A stretch of 64,000 nucleotides of DNA, taken from the NCBI GenBank assembly GCA_937926515.1, contig CALAZZ010000146.1:5975-69974 (forward strand). The letters are read 5' to 3'. Source of the stretch: an uncultured Bacteroidales bacterium (GTDB taxonomy: Bacteria > Bacteroidota > Bacteroidia > Bacteroidales > F082). Both the position numbers and the translations under genes were made by a program. Of this stretch, positions 26,237-35,148 are shown in pieces. How positions within the stretch are numbered: the stretch's first letter is position 1; each line of letters starts with the position of its first letter. The notes beneath the pieces were generated by a model that saw only the letters and a list, made by a program, of their open reading frames with translations, did not search any database and was not told the DNA's origin.

Positions 26237-27967
26237 ATGCGCAGATTAGTGTCAGCCCACAATGAACGTGTCCTCTTCCACCTGTTTGCTCTCGCAAATG
26301 TGGTACCGGTCTGGCTTAACACCTATGCAGCTTCACTTGACGGGCCCCAACACCTCTATATAGCACAGGTAATAAACCAGCTTTGGTCCTGCAACCCTGT
26401 TTATGAGCAATTTTATCAATTTAGCAGTCCCATCATTGGCAACCAAACAGGCAATCTGATATTGGCATTCTTTCAATTCTTTTTGCCCGCATGGCTTGCC
26501 GAAAAACTACTGATGTCGGTCTATCTATTGGGTATCGCCTATGCTTTCCGCTACCTGGTTTTTTCTGTTTCAGGCACCTCATCCTACCTTACTTTTTTGA
26601 TCTTCCCATTTGCCTATCATGTCTTCTTTTTGCAGGGCTATTATAACTTCAGTCTGGGGTATGTCTTTCTTTTTCTCGCATTAGCCTGGTGGAATGATAT
26701 CAAAAACAAAATCAAAGCACGAAATGCAATAATCATGAGCCTGCTTTTACTGCTTACCTATTTCACCCATCTTTTTGTTTTTGGTTTGCTTCTGATCATG
26801 CTCGGATTGGTTGCAATCGTTGACCTGATCGTAATGACAAAAACCTTCACTCAACGAAGGAATGTCTATTTGTGGATCAGGCAGAATCTAATCTTATTGA
26901 CCCTGGCTTTACCCGGCATTGCACTGTCATTATTATATTTTAGATTGATTCCATCGCTGTCTCCATCACCAGTTGAAACTGAATTTTTGATGGAATATCT
27001 AAGTGGAATGAAAATTCTGATTGGATTTCAACAAGCTGCCGAAATGAGGTTCACCCAACCATTGCTTATTTATATCCTGATGTTAACCGCAGGATTAATT
27101 ATTTACAGGTCCTTCTCAGCAAAAAGGCAAATAACCGCGACAACCAGCCGATGCCTGAATAAAAATGATTTGTGGCTCATTGCCGCAATATTGCTGGGTG
27201 TTATAAACTTTATGTTTTCATACAGCATGCCTGCAGGGAGCATCGCCACACGACTGATAATCACCATGTTCTTCATTCTGTTATTATGGCTGGCGGCTAA
27301 GCCGGTTCCAAAATGGTTGCAGCTGCTTACAGTAGCGGTTGTGGTCATATTTTCACTTGCTATCCGCAAACAACATCATGGTGATCTCCATAACCTGGAT
27401 CATCACATTAAAGAATTGTTGGAGATGGAACAGTTCATAGAAGAAAACAGCATCATCATGAGTGTAAATTTTTCCGACAACTGGACGCACCTTCACTTTA
27501 AAAATTACTTGGGTAGTGCCAAGCCAATAGTGAACATACATACTGAGGCCATTTCGCCATATTTTATTGTAGACTGGAACGCCGGGCAAATGCCTGACCT
27601 GTACCTTGGCACCTTGCCGGTATACCGTTTTAATCATTATTCGCACCCATACCAATCAGAGCAGCTGATGGTAGCACAGAAAGTGGTTGTGTGGGGCTAC
27701 AAGAAATTCAGTATGCCGGAATTTGAAGACCTCTACAAAACAGCACTCCTGCAGAATTATGAACTCATCTATGTGAGTTCCAATACTAATGGTGCATTGT
27801 TCGAACTGACCATTGAAGAAGAAATACATCATCTGGAACAGGAGATCATTCTACTCAATGATCAGCAAACAATAGAAGAAAGTGCCAGCGATAAAGGCTT
27901 GTCCGTGAGTTATTGGATTCGTGCAAGAGCACTGGAGAAGCTGGAAATGAAGCGACAAACCAACTAA
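26237..27967 (+). CDS. Multi-spanning membrane protein, GT-C-like, function unknown
   Basis: A 576-residue protein with about ten or more hydrophobic segments up to residue 380, then a soluble C-terminal part of about 190 residues. After the first helix comes DGPQHLYIAQVIN, an acidic motif in the place where GT-C glycosyltransferases carry their catalytic Asp. The soluble tail ends in an acidic, helix-prone stretch (EEEIHHLEQEIILLNDQQ). It is not clearly related to the four paralogues nearby but shares size and layout. A polyprenyl-phosphate-dependent glycosyltransferase is a reasonable guess, not more. It lies 77 bases after the MBOAT gene and 31 bases before the next gene. Confidence 0.7.
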   Translation: MRRLVSAHNERVLFHLFALANVVPVWLNTYAASLDGPQHLYIAQVINQLWSCNPVYEQFYQFSSPIIGNQTGNLILAFFQFFLPAWLAEKLLMSVYLLGIAYAFRYLVFSVSGTSSYLTFLIFPFAYHVFFLQGYYNFSLGYVFLFLALAWWNDIKNKIKARNAIIMSLLLLLTYFTHLFVFGLLLIMLGLVAIVDLIVMTKTFTQRRNVYLWIRQNLILLTLALPGIALSLLYFRLIPSLSPSPVETEFLMEYLSGMKILIGFQQAAEMRFTQPLLIYILMLTAGLIIYRSFSAKRQITATTSRCLNKNDLWLIAAILLGVINFMFSYSMPAGSIATRLIITMFFILLLWLAAKPVPKWLQLLTVAVVVIFSLAIRKQHHGDLHNLDHHIKELLEMEQFIEENSIIMSVNFSDNWTHLHFKNYLGSAKPIVNIHTEAISPYFIVDWNAGQMPDLYLGTLPVYRFNHYSHPYQSEQLMVAQKVVVWGYKKFSMPEFEDLYKTALLQNYELIYVSSNTNGALFELTIEEEIHHLEQEIILLNDQQTIEESASDKGLSVSYWIRARALEKLEMKRQTN

Positions 27968-27998
27968 TTATAACCTTTCCCCCAAAGCACATCACAAT

Positions 27999-29843
27999 AT
28001 GAAAAAGCCTGATATTTCACTGTACACCTTAATCTTAACTGTGTTGATCATGGCTTATTTTATTATAGGTGAACCACCACGCAATGTTTTGTCATGGGAT
28101 GTATTTGGTTATTATCTGTACCTTCCTTTTACATTTATTTATCATGACCCTGCACTTACCGATATAACAGTAGTAGAAGCTATTATTGATAAATATCAAA
28201 GCACCTCTACCTTTTACCAGGCTTTGCCCATGCCCGAAGGCTATTGGGTCTTGAAATATCCTATGGGGATGGCACTGATGTACCTTCCCTGGTTTGTGAT
28301 TGGACAGCTGTGGGCTGTACTTGGAGGCTACGAAGAGGATGGATTTTCCTTGCCTTATCAGTTGAGCCTTCTCTACGGCAGTTTTATTTATACCATACTT
28401 GGCCTTATGTTTTTCAGAAAGGCCATGCTGCACTTTTTCCATCCCAAAACTGTTGCCATCCTGATCGTTGCCATTGTTTTTGGGACGAACTATCTAGTTC
28501 ATACCGCAATACATGGCCAGGGCCTGATGTCGCACAACTATTTGTTCCTGACTTTTGCCCTTATTTTGTGGTTTACCATACGCTGGCATGAGCTGCCAAA
28601 AACCAGATACGCCGTTGCACTTGGAATCCTGATAGGGATCAGCGCGCTCAGCCGCCCCACAGAAATACTGGTTCTTGCTGTGCCGGTATTATGGGGCGTG
28701 AAAGATTGGCAAAGCCTGGTTGAAAAATCAAAATTGGTTCTAAACCGCTGGAAAGACCTGCTGCTTGGGGCTTTGATAATTTTAATATTCGGGTCATTCC
28801 AATTGATCTATTACAAAGTGATTACAGGCAAGTTCCTGTTTAACAGCTATGGCGGGAATGCAGGTGAAGGTATGGAATTTTTGAATCCATATATCTGGCA
28901 GGTTTTGTTCAGCTACCGCAAAGGCTGGCTCCTATACACGCCCCTTATGGCACTGGCACTGTTCGGTTTTATCATACTTTACAGAAGTAAAAAACATATT
29001 TTCCTGAGTGTATTGGTGTTCTTTATTTCTGCCTTTTATGTGGTTGCAAGCTGGTCGTGCTGGTGGTATGCCGATTGCTTCAGCCAGCGTGCTCTCATCC
29101 CCATGTATGTGTTCCTGGCCTTACCACTTGGTACATTATTAAATTATTTTCAAAACAAGAACCAGAGCTGGCAAAGATCGTTCCTTGTCCTAATCCCTGT
29201 GTTGATCCTATTCAACCTGTTCCAAAGTTGGCAATTCAAGGAAGGAATCATTCATACTTCACGCATGACTCGTGATTATTACAGGGCTGTGTTTTTAAAA
29301 ACTGAAATTGATCCCTCGGTAAAAAAGCTTTTACTCATCGATCGCGGGCTCGAACCGGAACAAATATTGCAATCCGGTCAAAAATTCACTTCCAGGCTTT
29401 TAGCCGTATTCAATTTCGAATCGGCAGGATTTGTTCCGGATAGCAGCCTGTTGCCCGGGGCTCATGGATATGTTATTCAACTGAACCCTGCTGAACCCCT
29501 CTCGCCAAAGTTTGAAATCAGTTATGCCGAACTCGGCCTGGATGAATACGGTATACTGAAAATAAGTACCAGATTATTCAACCCACATCAGGCAGAAGCC
29601 AATCCTGTAAGCATTAAGGCAGCTTTCGTACACAACGGCTACCCCTATCATTACAGGGCAAAGGAATTGACTTCTGAGCTGCTGAAACCAGGCCAATGGA
29701 ATGAGGTTCAAATGCTCTACCTCACACCCGAAGTAAGGCGACCTTCCAACCTGTTTCATACCAATATCTGGTTACAGGGTGAACATAATATCTATATCGA
29801 TGAAATGAAAGTGGAGCTGTTAATCCCGGATTTAGAGCAATAA
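27999..29843 (+). CDS. Multi-spanning membrane protein, paralogue 1 of a four-member family
   Basis: A 614-residue protein with about 11 hydrophobic segments and a soluble C-terminal domain of about 170 residues. Motifs shared with its three neighbours: SWDVFGYYLYLPFTFIYHDP after helix 1, KYPMGMALMYLPWFVIG, GYEEDGFSLPYQ, SRPTEILVLAVP, FSYRKGWLLYTPLMALALFG and SWSCWWYADCFSQRALIPMY. The Asp after helix 1 and the overall layout recall GT-C glycosyltransferases of the ArnT/PMT kind. The C-terminal domain is beta-rich and ends in IYIDEMKVELL, a pattern like carbohydrate-binding jelly rolls. Function unknown. It is convergent with paralogue 2, with 21 bases between the stops. Confidence 0.75.
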   Translation: MKKPDISLYTLILTVLIMAYFIIGEPPRNVLSWDVFGYYLYLPFTFIYHDPALTDITVVEAIIDKYQSTSTFYQALPMPEGYWVLKYPMGMALMYLPWFVIGQLWAVLGGYEEDGFSLPYQLSLLYGSFIYTILGLMFFRKAMLHFFHPKTVAILIVAIVFGTNYLVHTAIHGQGLMSHNYLFLTFALILWFTIRWHELPKTRYAVALGILIGISALSRPTEILVLAVPVLWGVKDWQSLVEKSKLVLNRWKDLLLGALIILIFGSFQLIYYKVITGKFLFNSYGGNAGEGMEFLNPYIWQVLFSYRKGWLLYTPLMALALFGFIILYRSKKHIFLSVLVFFISAFYVVASWSCWWYADCFSQRALIPMYVFLALPLGTLLNYFQNKNQSWQRSFLVLIPVLILFNLFQSWQFKEGIIHTSRMTRDYYRAVFLKTEIDPSVKKLLLIDRGLEPEQILQSGQKFTSRLLAVFNFESAGFVPDSSLLPGAHGYVIQLNPAEPLSPKFEISYAELGLDEYGILKISTRLFNPHQAEANPVSIKAAFVHNGYPYHYRAKELTSELLKPGQWNEVQMLYLTPEVRRPSNLFHTNIWLQGEHNIYIDEMKVELLIPDLEQ

Positions 29844-29864
29844 TTGATTTTATTTTTTACCTGA

Positions 29865-31610
29865 TCACCAACCATATAAATGTAGTTCAGCATGGTCAAT
29901 TGATGTGCCCTCCTCGTAGTAGAGGTAATATAATTTAAGGGTCGATTCCGGAGTATTGCTTTGATCAAATGAATAGTTAAGGCTTGCCCTACCGCTATAG
30001 TTGTCTATTCCACCACCCTTGAAAACATGCATCTGGTGGTAATATCGGTTGTTTCCATATTTATCATCCAGTACAACAAGCACCTGGTCAATGCCTTTCC
30101 TGTAATTTATATCCAGATTAAGTTGAATATTAATTTTATCCACCTTGTACAGATCAGGTATTTGATCATTGAGATTGATTGAATCGATCAATATGCTGTT
30201 GTGTGTTGTGAAATCCTGAAGTTGCGGAGGTGCAAGCTCCTTATGAAAAAGCACCTCCTTGCTGCCGGGGTCGAAGTAATTGCTGTAAAACAAGCCGCTG
30301 AACTTTTCCTCAGTTTTCAAAAAAACTTGCCAGTACCTTTGCTTGTTCATAGCCGACCAATGTAGGATATGGTGCTGGTATTGATATGTTTGAAGAATAG
30401 CCATATAAGCAAATGGAATTACCAATAGAGCACTGAACGCTTTAACCATAGTATTTTTAACGGTAAACAAAGAAGAACCAAACAAAATAAAAAAGCCGTA
30501 GTATTCAATCATTACCCGTGACCCGAAACTGCTTCCGTACCACCATGCCCACCAGCTGGACAACACATAAATAGTAAGGAATGAAGCTGCGAAAAATCCA
30601 ATCATTTTCCAGTAGTTTCGCCTGATTAGATACACCAGCGCGCCACCTGTTATCAAAAAAAAGAATGCCGGGGCATAGATAAAAAAACCCTTTCGATAAC
30701 TAAATAAAAAATTTACCTGATTGGGCCTGCTGAGTATAAACCATTCATCCTGATATGGTTTCAGATACCACATACCTGTCTGTACATACCAGATCAGCGG
30801 TTGTATCAGAATAATGGCAAATATTACGAGGAGCGAGAAAGATAAATGAAAAGGGTTTCGGTATAAAATATATTTGATTGTACTCAGAAATTGCCTGAAA
30901 CTGTCGAACAGGAAAGGAATAAACAATACGATTAAAACATTTACCGGTCTTATTAATCCAATGATCCCCAAGGCAATGGCTGTCAAATAGATAAACTTGA
31001 CTTGGTGACCCTCCTTAAACTTTAGAATGCTGTATATAAACAGGTTAACAAAAGCAAATGAATAAATGTGGCTGAATGAAGCATCTGCATGGGCATAATG
31101 CATGAGCGAACTGCAAAACAACACCATCAGCTGGAGCACAAATATCCACAAAGGGGCAATAAACTGTAGTTGCAATATCTTTCGAAGCCAATACAATCCT
31201 AAAAATAAGTAAAACAATGCAGCTATTGCAACAAACCGCTGATATATTAATGAGTATCCATCGGCTTGAAACTGATCGAACGTAATCGCAGTCAGATGCG
31301 CGACCAGAAAAAATGGCAATTGCACCAAGGCTGTGCCTGCGAAATACTTATCAATCTTTTTGTCATTAATGACAGGATTGATCCCCTGGTTGAAATCAGC
31401 ATGATTATAATAATCGGTAACGAGGGTGTCGATATAATTAAAGTTAAGATCCTGATAGATGACCAGGGCGGGTAAATAGTCGAAATAACCTTTGCCATCT
31501 GCCAGAATTACAACCTCTTTCTCACCAAAATAATTGTTGATTAAAGCGATCAATAAAGCAATAAGGAAAGCTTCCTGTATGAAATGAACCCGCTTCAATG
31601 CCTTTCTCAT
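29865..31610 (-). CDS. Multi-spanning membrane protein, paralogue 2 of a four-member family
   Basis: A 581-residue protein of the same family: ADGKGYFDYLPALVIYQDL after helix 1, YFAGTALVQLPFFLVAHL, ADGYSLIYQ, IRPVNVLIVLFIPF, FSYRKGFFIYAPAFFFL and SSWWAWWYGSSFGSRVMIEY. Its C-terminal soluble domain is shorter than in the others. The acidic residues after helix 1 (Asp of ADGKGYFDY and of YQDL) are kept. The start is the Met of MRKALKRVHF (31610), which puts a basic stretch directly before helix 1; the frame is open to 31640. Function unknown; GT-C-like glycosyltransferase is inferred from the layout. Confidence 0.72.
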   Translation of the reverse strand: MRKALKRVHFIQEAFLIALLIALINNYFGEKEVVILADGKGYFDYLPALVIYQDLNFNYIDTLVTDYYNHADFNQGINPVINDKKIDKYFAGTALVQLPFFLVAHLTAITFDQFQADGYSLIYQRFVAIAALFYLFLGLYWLRKILQLQFIAPLWIFVLQLMVLFCSSLMHYAHADASFSHIYSFAFVNLFIYSILKFKEGHQVKFIYLTAIALGIIGLIRPVNVLIVLFIPFLFDSFRQFLSTIKYILYRNPFHLSFSLLVIFAIILIQPLIWYVQTGMWYLKPYQDEWFILSRPNQVNFLFSYRKGFFIYAPAFFFLITGGALVYLIRRNYWKMIGFFAASFLTIYVLSSWWAWWYGSSFGSRVMIEYYGFFILFGSSLFTVKNTMVKAFSALLVIPFAYMAILQTYQYQHHILHWSAMNKQRYWQVFLKTEEKFSGLFYSNYFDPGSKEVLFHKELAPPQLQDFTTHNSILIDSINLNDQIPDLYKVDKINIQLNLDINYRKGIDQVLVVLDDKYGNNRYYHQMHVFKGGGIDNYSGRASLNYSFDQSNTPESTLKLYYLYYEEGTSIDHAELHLYGW

Positions 31611-31698
31611 ACTTAAATTAAGTGGATGATAAATTAACAAAGCAAGCCAATGTCTTCACGAAAAAGTGCTAAAAAACACAAACCAACCGAAAGACTTC

Positions 31699-31860
31699 TT
31701 ACCTGGCCCAGATATTATACTTCAGCACACACCATATCGCCCTGAAACCATCTTTCCAATTTATTTTCTTGCCTTTGTCGTAGATGCGGCCTTAAAAGTA
31801 AATTCCTGCCTCCTTGATGTGGACAACTGACACCCGAGAGATTCTCGAGGTAATTTCAGG
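31699..31860 (-). pseudogene. Decayed 3' end of a GT2 glycosyltransferase gene
   Basis: Read leftward, this 162-base stretch encodes 53 codons plus stop that match the C terminus of the intact GT2 gene at 32409-33128. About 37 of 53 residues are identical, including KKINWKDGFRAIWCVLKYN and the final WAR. One codon is an in-frame TAA (31792-31794), where the intact gene has Tyr. Similarity stops just after the stop of the DUF2442 gene (31874). The rest of the second gene is missing, so this is a remnant of a former duplicate. Confidence 0.8.
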
Positions 31861-31873
31861 GTATTGTGTCTAA

Positions 31874-32107
31874 TCACAATAAACCTTCCACAAGAATATC
31901 CAGATCAAGTGTCTCCCAATGGATGCCTTCGCCACTGCCTATAAAACGAAAATGGTTTCGCTGTTCGTCAGAAGCATCCCTCAATGCAGGAAACCAATCA
32001 ATAGGGACTGCCAACTCACGGCCATCTTCCAGCAGAACATACATTCTATCTTTACTGAACCACAACTCGTTAGCGCAGTTTGATTTATTTATCGTTAAAG
32101 TACTCAT
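31874..32107 (-). CDS. DUF2442 domain protein
   Basis: A 77-residue protein of the DUF2442 type: LWFSKDRMYVLLEDGRELAV, then PIDWFPALRDASDEQRNHF and a C-terminal GIHWETLDLDILVEGLL, a clear family pattern. Function unknown. It overlaps the upstream DUF4160 gene by 23 bases. The two families are often paired in bacterial genomes and have been listed as possible toxin-antitoxin-like pairs; activity here is not shown. The pair lies between the intact GT2 gene and its decayed copy. Confidence 0.82.
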   Translation of the reverse strand: MSTLTINKSNCANELWFSKDRMYVLLEDGRELAVPIDWFPALRDASDEQRNHFRFIGSGEGIHWETLDLDILVEGLL

Positions 32108-32321
32108 ACCATTTCGCTTTTAAAAAAACTAGATTATCAGTTACTATCTTACGAATCTCAACTAATTCAGCAGATTTGAAACGTTTTGCTTTTACCAGCA
32201 TTACAAAATCAAGCAGAAATTTTGCTGTGCCATCGCCTTTTTCAATATGAATGTGCATTGGTGAATGATCATTTATATAGAAGAAAAGTCTGTAGCCATT
32301 TATCCTTAGTACTGTTGGCAT
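32085..32321 (-). CDS. DUF4160 domain protein
   Basis: A 78-residue protein of the DUF4160 type: MPTVLRINGYRLFFYINDH, then SPMHIHIEKGDGTAKFLL with the conserved His-x-His. Its C-terminal helix is EIRKIVTDNLVFLKAKWYEY. It overlaps the DUF2442 gene and probably shares its transcript, starting from the box at 32344-32351. Function unknown. Confidence 0.82.
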   Translation of the reverse strand: MPTVLRINGYRLFFYINDHSPMHIHIEKGDGTAKFLLDFVMLVKAKRFKSAELVEIRKIVTDNLVFLKAKWYEYFNDK

Positions 32322-32343
32322 ATATAACAGAATTATCCGTAAG

Positions 32344-32351
32344 CAAAGATA
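32344..32351 (-). promoter_or_regulatory. Promoter -7 box of the DUF4160/DUF2442 pair
   Basis: TATCTTTG fits TAnnTTTG and lies 22 bases before the ATG at 32321. The pair therefore seems to have its own promoter between the GT2 gene and its remnant. Confidence 0.45.
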
Positions 32352-32408
32352 ATTAAGACAATTAAGCCATCCTAAAAAAACATATGTGTAAATACTTTTA
32401 TCTACGCT

Positions 32409-33128
32409 TTACCTCGCCCATAAATTATACTTCAGCACACACCATATCGCCCTGAACCCATCTTTCCAGTTGATTTTTTTCCCTTCGTCATAAGTACGTC
32501 CATAGTAGGAAATACCAATCTCATAAATGCGAATATTTCGTATGCGTGATATCTTGGCAGTCATCTCCGGTTCAATACCAAAACGATTCTCCCGCAATTT
32601 AAGCTGCTGAATGATCGGCGTACGGAATACCTTATATCCGGTTTCCATATCTGTCAGATTCAGATTGGTAAAGGCATTGGACACAAAGGTGAGAAACTTG
32701 TTCCCAATCGAGTGCCAGAAAAACAATATCCGATGCGGGTTTCCTCCGGCAAAACGAGAACCATATACCACATCTGCCTTATCTTCAACAAGCGGTGCCA
32801 GAAGCCGTGGATATTCGCGCGGATCGTATTCATGATCAGCGTCCTGTATGATCAAAAACTCACCCGAAGCCTTTTGTATACCTTGCCTGATCGCAAAACC
32901 CTTACCGCGGTTTGGCTTTGACTCAATCAGATGTATCGTCTGAGACGGATGATCTGCCATATATTGTTTAACCTTCTCAACGGTGTTGTCCTTTGAGCTG
33001 TCATCCACAATGATGATCTCATTGGTAATACCATTGGCACCAAGACTGGCCATTACATTTGTAAGCACTTCGTTGATCAATGCCGATTCATTGTAGGCAG
33101 GAATTACTACACTGAGTTGTGGTTTCAT
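32409..33128 (-). CDS. GT2 glycosyltransferase, polyprenyl-phosphate sugar synthase (DPM1) type
   Basis: A 239-residue soluble GT-A enzyme. LSVVIPAYNESALINEVL opens the fold, IIIVDDSSKDNT carries the first Asp pair, and IIQDADHEYDPREYP is the metal-binding DAD. GSRFAGGNPHR and MEGTGY-like METGYKVFR follow the dolichyl-phosphate mannose synthase pattern. It probably transfers a sugar from a nucleotide donor to a lipid phosphate, feeding GT-C enzymes. It has no membrane helices. It starts 45 bases after the stop of paralogue 3. A truncated copy of its 3' end lies 0.7 kb downstream. Confidence 0.9.
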   Translation of the reverse strand: MKPQLSVVIPAYNESALINEVLTNVMASLGANGITNEIIIVDDSSKDNTVEKVKQYMADHPSQTIHLIESKPNRGKGFAIRQGIQKASGEFLIIQDADHEYDPREYPRLLAPLVEDKADVVYGSRFAGGNPHRILFFWHSIGNKFLTFVSNAFTNLNLTDMETGYKVFRTPIIQQLKLRENRFGIEPEMTAKISRIRNIRIYEIGISYYGRTYDEGKKINWKDGFRAIWCVLKYNLWAR

Positions 33129-33173
33129 CTAATGGAATTGAAATAAACTGCAAATGTAAGGCTATGATTGGAA

Positions 33174-35039
33174 TTATTCCAGTGGTTCAAAGATTTTTAC
33201 CTCAAAATGTCTGACTAAAAACGTCTTGGCTGTCGGACTCCATAAATAGGTTTCGAAGCGGTCACCAGATGTAGTGACTTCGGGTGAAAGGTAATCAAAT
33301 TGATATGTGCGCCATTGTCCGGAATTAAATCCTTCAGGCTCAATGATTATAGCCCTGTATTTGTAAGTTTTACCTTTTAATTTCTGTTTTGAACCCTGAT
33401 AGGTGAATGTGGCCACCAGCTTCAAATCATCAGGGAGTGCCTCTTCTTCAGCCTTTATTGCGAACGACATACGTGCCCAGAAATGCTCCTTGTTGGTAAT
33501 TTGATGAAATGGCACCTTCACCCCGGGCGTGAAAGGCATCTCATGATTTATTCTGTATACCAGTTTTGTGGTATCATTATAGTCAGGTATCTGAAATTGC
33601 TCATGATACTGAAAGACGGCGCTAAAATCAAGGCTACTCAAAACATAAGACTTATAAGCCGAAGTGTCAGTCAGCTTAAAGTCTGGAGCATCCATATTAT
33701 GATCAATACGCAGCAGTTTAATATCTTCATCTGCAATTCTTGTCTTTCCGAAGACTGCAAAATAGTACTCTTTAGTCATCCGACTTCCGTGTATGATCCC
33801 GTTCATCAGCTGCCACGATTGAAAAACACTGAGCATGATAAAAAATACCAATAGTATGGCGCCAACTGACTTACGCACTGCTTTACCCTCATAGAAGAAA
33901 ACCACAACAAAAGCCAGTGGCACGGCCAGTAAGGCATAACTTTGTATAAAAGCCCGCCATCCATAGCTGATCAGACTACTGAAAGCAGCTATCAGGTATA
34001 GGTTGGCTACAAAATGAAGTCCTATGGCACCAAAAGCATTTTTGCCTTTTCTATAGAGTAAAATAAACCCGGCAACAGCAAAGACCATCAATGGGGCATA
34101 TATAAACCATCCCTTACGAAAACTGAAAAGTACACGCGAAAAATCAGGATTCCACCAATGCATCACCGATTGGGGGTCATTATACGTTGAAAAATAGATC
34201 TGTCCGGTATATGCCTTGAAATAAAGCATCTGGGGCAGTCCTGCTAACACTGCAAATGCGATCAAATAAATGATATGTGGATAATACCTCAGCACCATCC
34301 TGCCTTTCTCAATAAGCGATTGCCGGCTAAAAACATTCCAAAGCAGCGGAATAAAAACAGCGACAATCTCACTGGGCCGCGACACGATGATCAAACCCAA
34401 CAATAGCCCTACCATTGCAGCATAGGCAGGTTTTGGTGATTCATGCCACCGGATCGTAAACCACAGTAGCATAGTGTATAAAGTGAACAGGATGGTATGG
34501 GGAGCTCCGGCATCAAAGGTTGTCCAAAAGAAAAGATTGGTCCCCAGGTATAAAGCGAGCAAGCTTATTGAAGTGGCCTTGTCATTCACAAAACGCAACA
34601 GCACTTTTCGTAAAAACACCAACCCCACCAATACGTAAAACCATGCAGCAAAAGTCATTGCCAATTGATAGGGAAATGAAAACCCATCAGCGGGGTAGCC
34701 TGATAAGCCTGCCAATGCATGGCCAAGGAGAAAAAAGGGCGATAACATTATCGCCATTCCAGAAAAAAACCTGATGATGTTGTATCCTTCATGAGGTTCC
34801 AATTGGTAAAACATAGGTGTATTACCATATTGTGCATTGATCTGCTCCAGCCAGCTCAAATCGCTGATACCCGGATCACCATATATAAAAGTGGCAGGCA
34901 GGTACAAGTAAAGACCAAAATAGTCATAACTCAGTATATTGTGCTGCAGATGTGTGAATTTAAGGGTGCCCAGCAATAAGGCCAGGAATAATACAGCCCA
35001 CATGGACTGTGACTTCATGAGATCATACTGGTATTTCAT
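33174..35039 (-). CDS. Multi-spanning membrane protein, paralogue 3 of a four-member family
   Basis: A 621-residue protein with SYDYFGLYLYLPATFIYGDP after helix 1, FFSGMAIMLSPFFLLGHAL, GYPADGFSFPYQ, SRPSEIVAVFIPL, FSFRKGWFIYAPLMVFAVAG and a long C-terminal soluble domain ending in FEVKIFEPLE. It lacks the Trp-rich SWWSWWYG motif of its relatives and has FSSLISYGWRAFIQSY instead. It is probably co-transcribed with the downstream DPM1-type GT2 gene (45 bases apart), which suggests that this GT2 supplies its lipid-linked sugar. GT-C activity is inferred from layout only. Confidence 0.75.
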   Translation of the reverse strand: MKYQYDLMKSQSMWAVLFLALLLGTLKFTHLQHNILSYDYFGLYLYLPATFIYGDPGISDLSWLEQINAQYGNTPMFYQLEPHEGYNIIRFFSGMAIMLSPFFLLGHALAGLSGYPADGFSFPYQLAMTFAAWFYVLVGLVFLRKVLLRFVNDKATSISLLALYLGTNLFFWTTFDAGAPHTILFTLYTMLLWFTIRWHESPKPAYAAMVGLLLGLIIVSRPSEIVAVFIPLLWNVFSRQSLIEKGRMVLRYYPHIIYLIAFAVLAGLPQMLYFKAYTGQIYFSTYNDPQSVMHWWNPDFSRVLFSFRKGWFIYAPLMVFAVAGFILLYRKGKNAFGAIGLHFVANLYLIAAFSSLISYGWRAFIQSYALLAVPLAFVVVFFYEGKAVRKSVGAILLVFFIMLSVFQSWQLMNGIIHGSRMTKEYYFAVFGKTRIADEDIKLLRIDHNMDAPDFKLTDTSAYKSYVLSSLDFSAVFQYHEQFQIPDYNDTTKLVYRINHEMPFTPGVKVPFHQITNKEHFWARMSFAIKAEEEALPDDLKLVATFTYQGSKQKLKGKTYKYRAIIIEPEGFNSGQWRTYQFDYLSPEVTTSGDRFETYLWSPTAKTFLVRHFEVKIFEPLE

Positions 35040-35061
35040 CAGATCGGTAATGGTTCAATTA

Positions 35062-35069
35062 CAAAAGTA
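35062..35069 (-). promoter_or_regulatory. Promoter -7 box of paralogue 3
   Basis: TACTTTTG fits TAnnTTTG, 22 bases before the ATG at 35039. A TTTG lies 23 bases upstream of the box, slightly longer than usual spacing. Confidence 0.45.
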
Positions 35070-35124
35070 GTGAATTGACTTGCACATGGCGCCAAAATCA
35101 ATCCAAAGATCTGAACAGTTTCAT

Positions 35125-35132
35125 TACCTTTG
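35125..35132 (+). promoter_or_regulatory. Promoter -7 box of the GtrB-like GT2 gene
   Basis: TACCTTTG fits TAnnTTTG. It lies inside the 5' part of the longest open frame (from 35080), so translation should start downstream, at the GTG of 35149 or 35155. Confidence 0.45.
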
Positions 35133-35148
35133 CAGCTTTACAATAACC

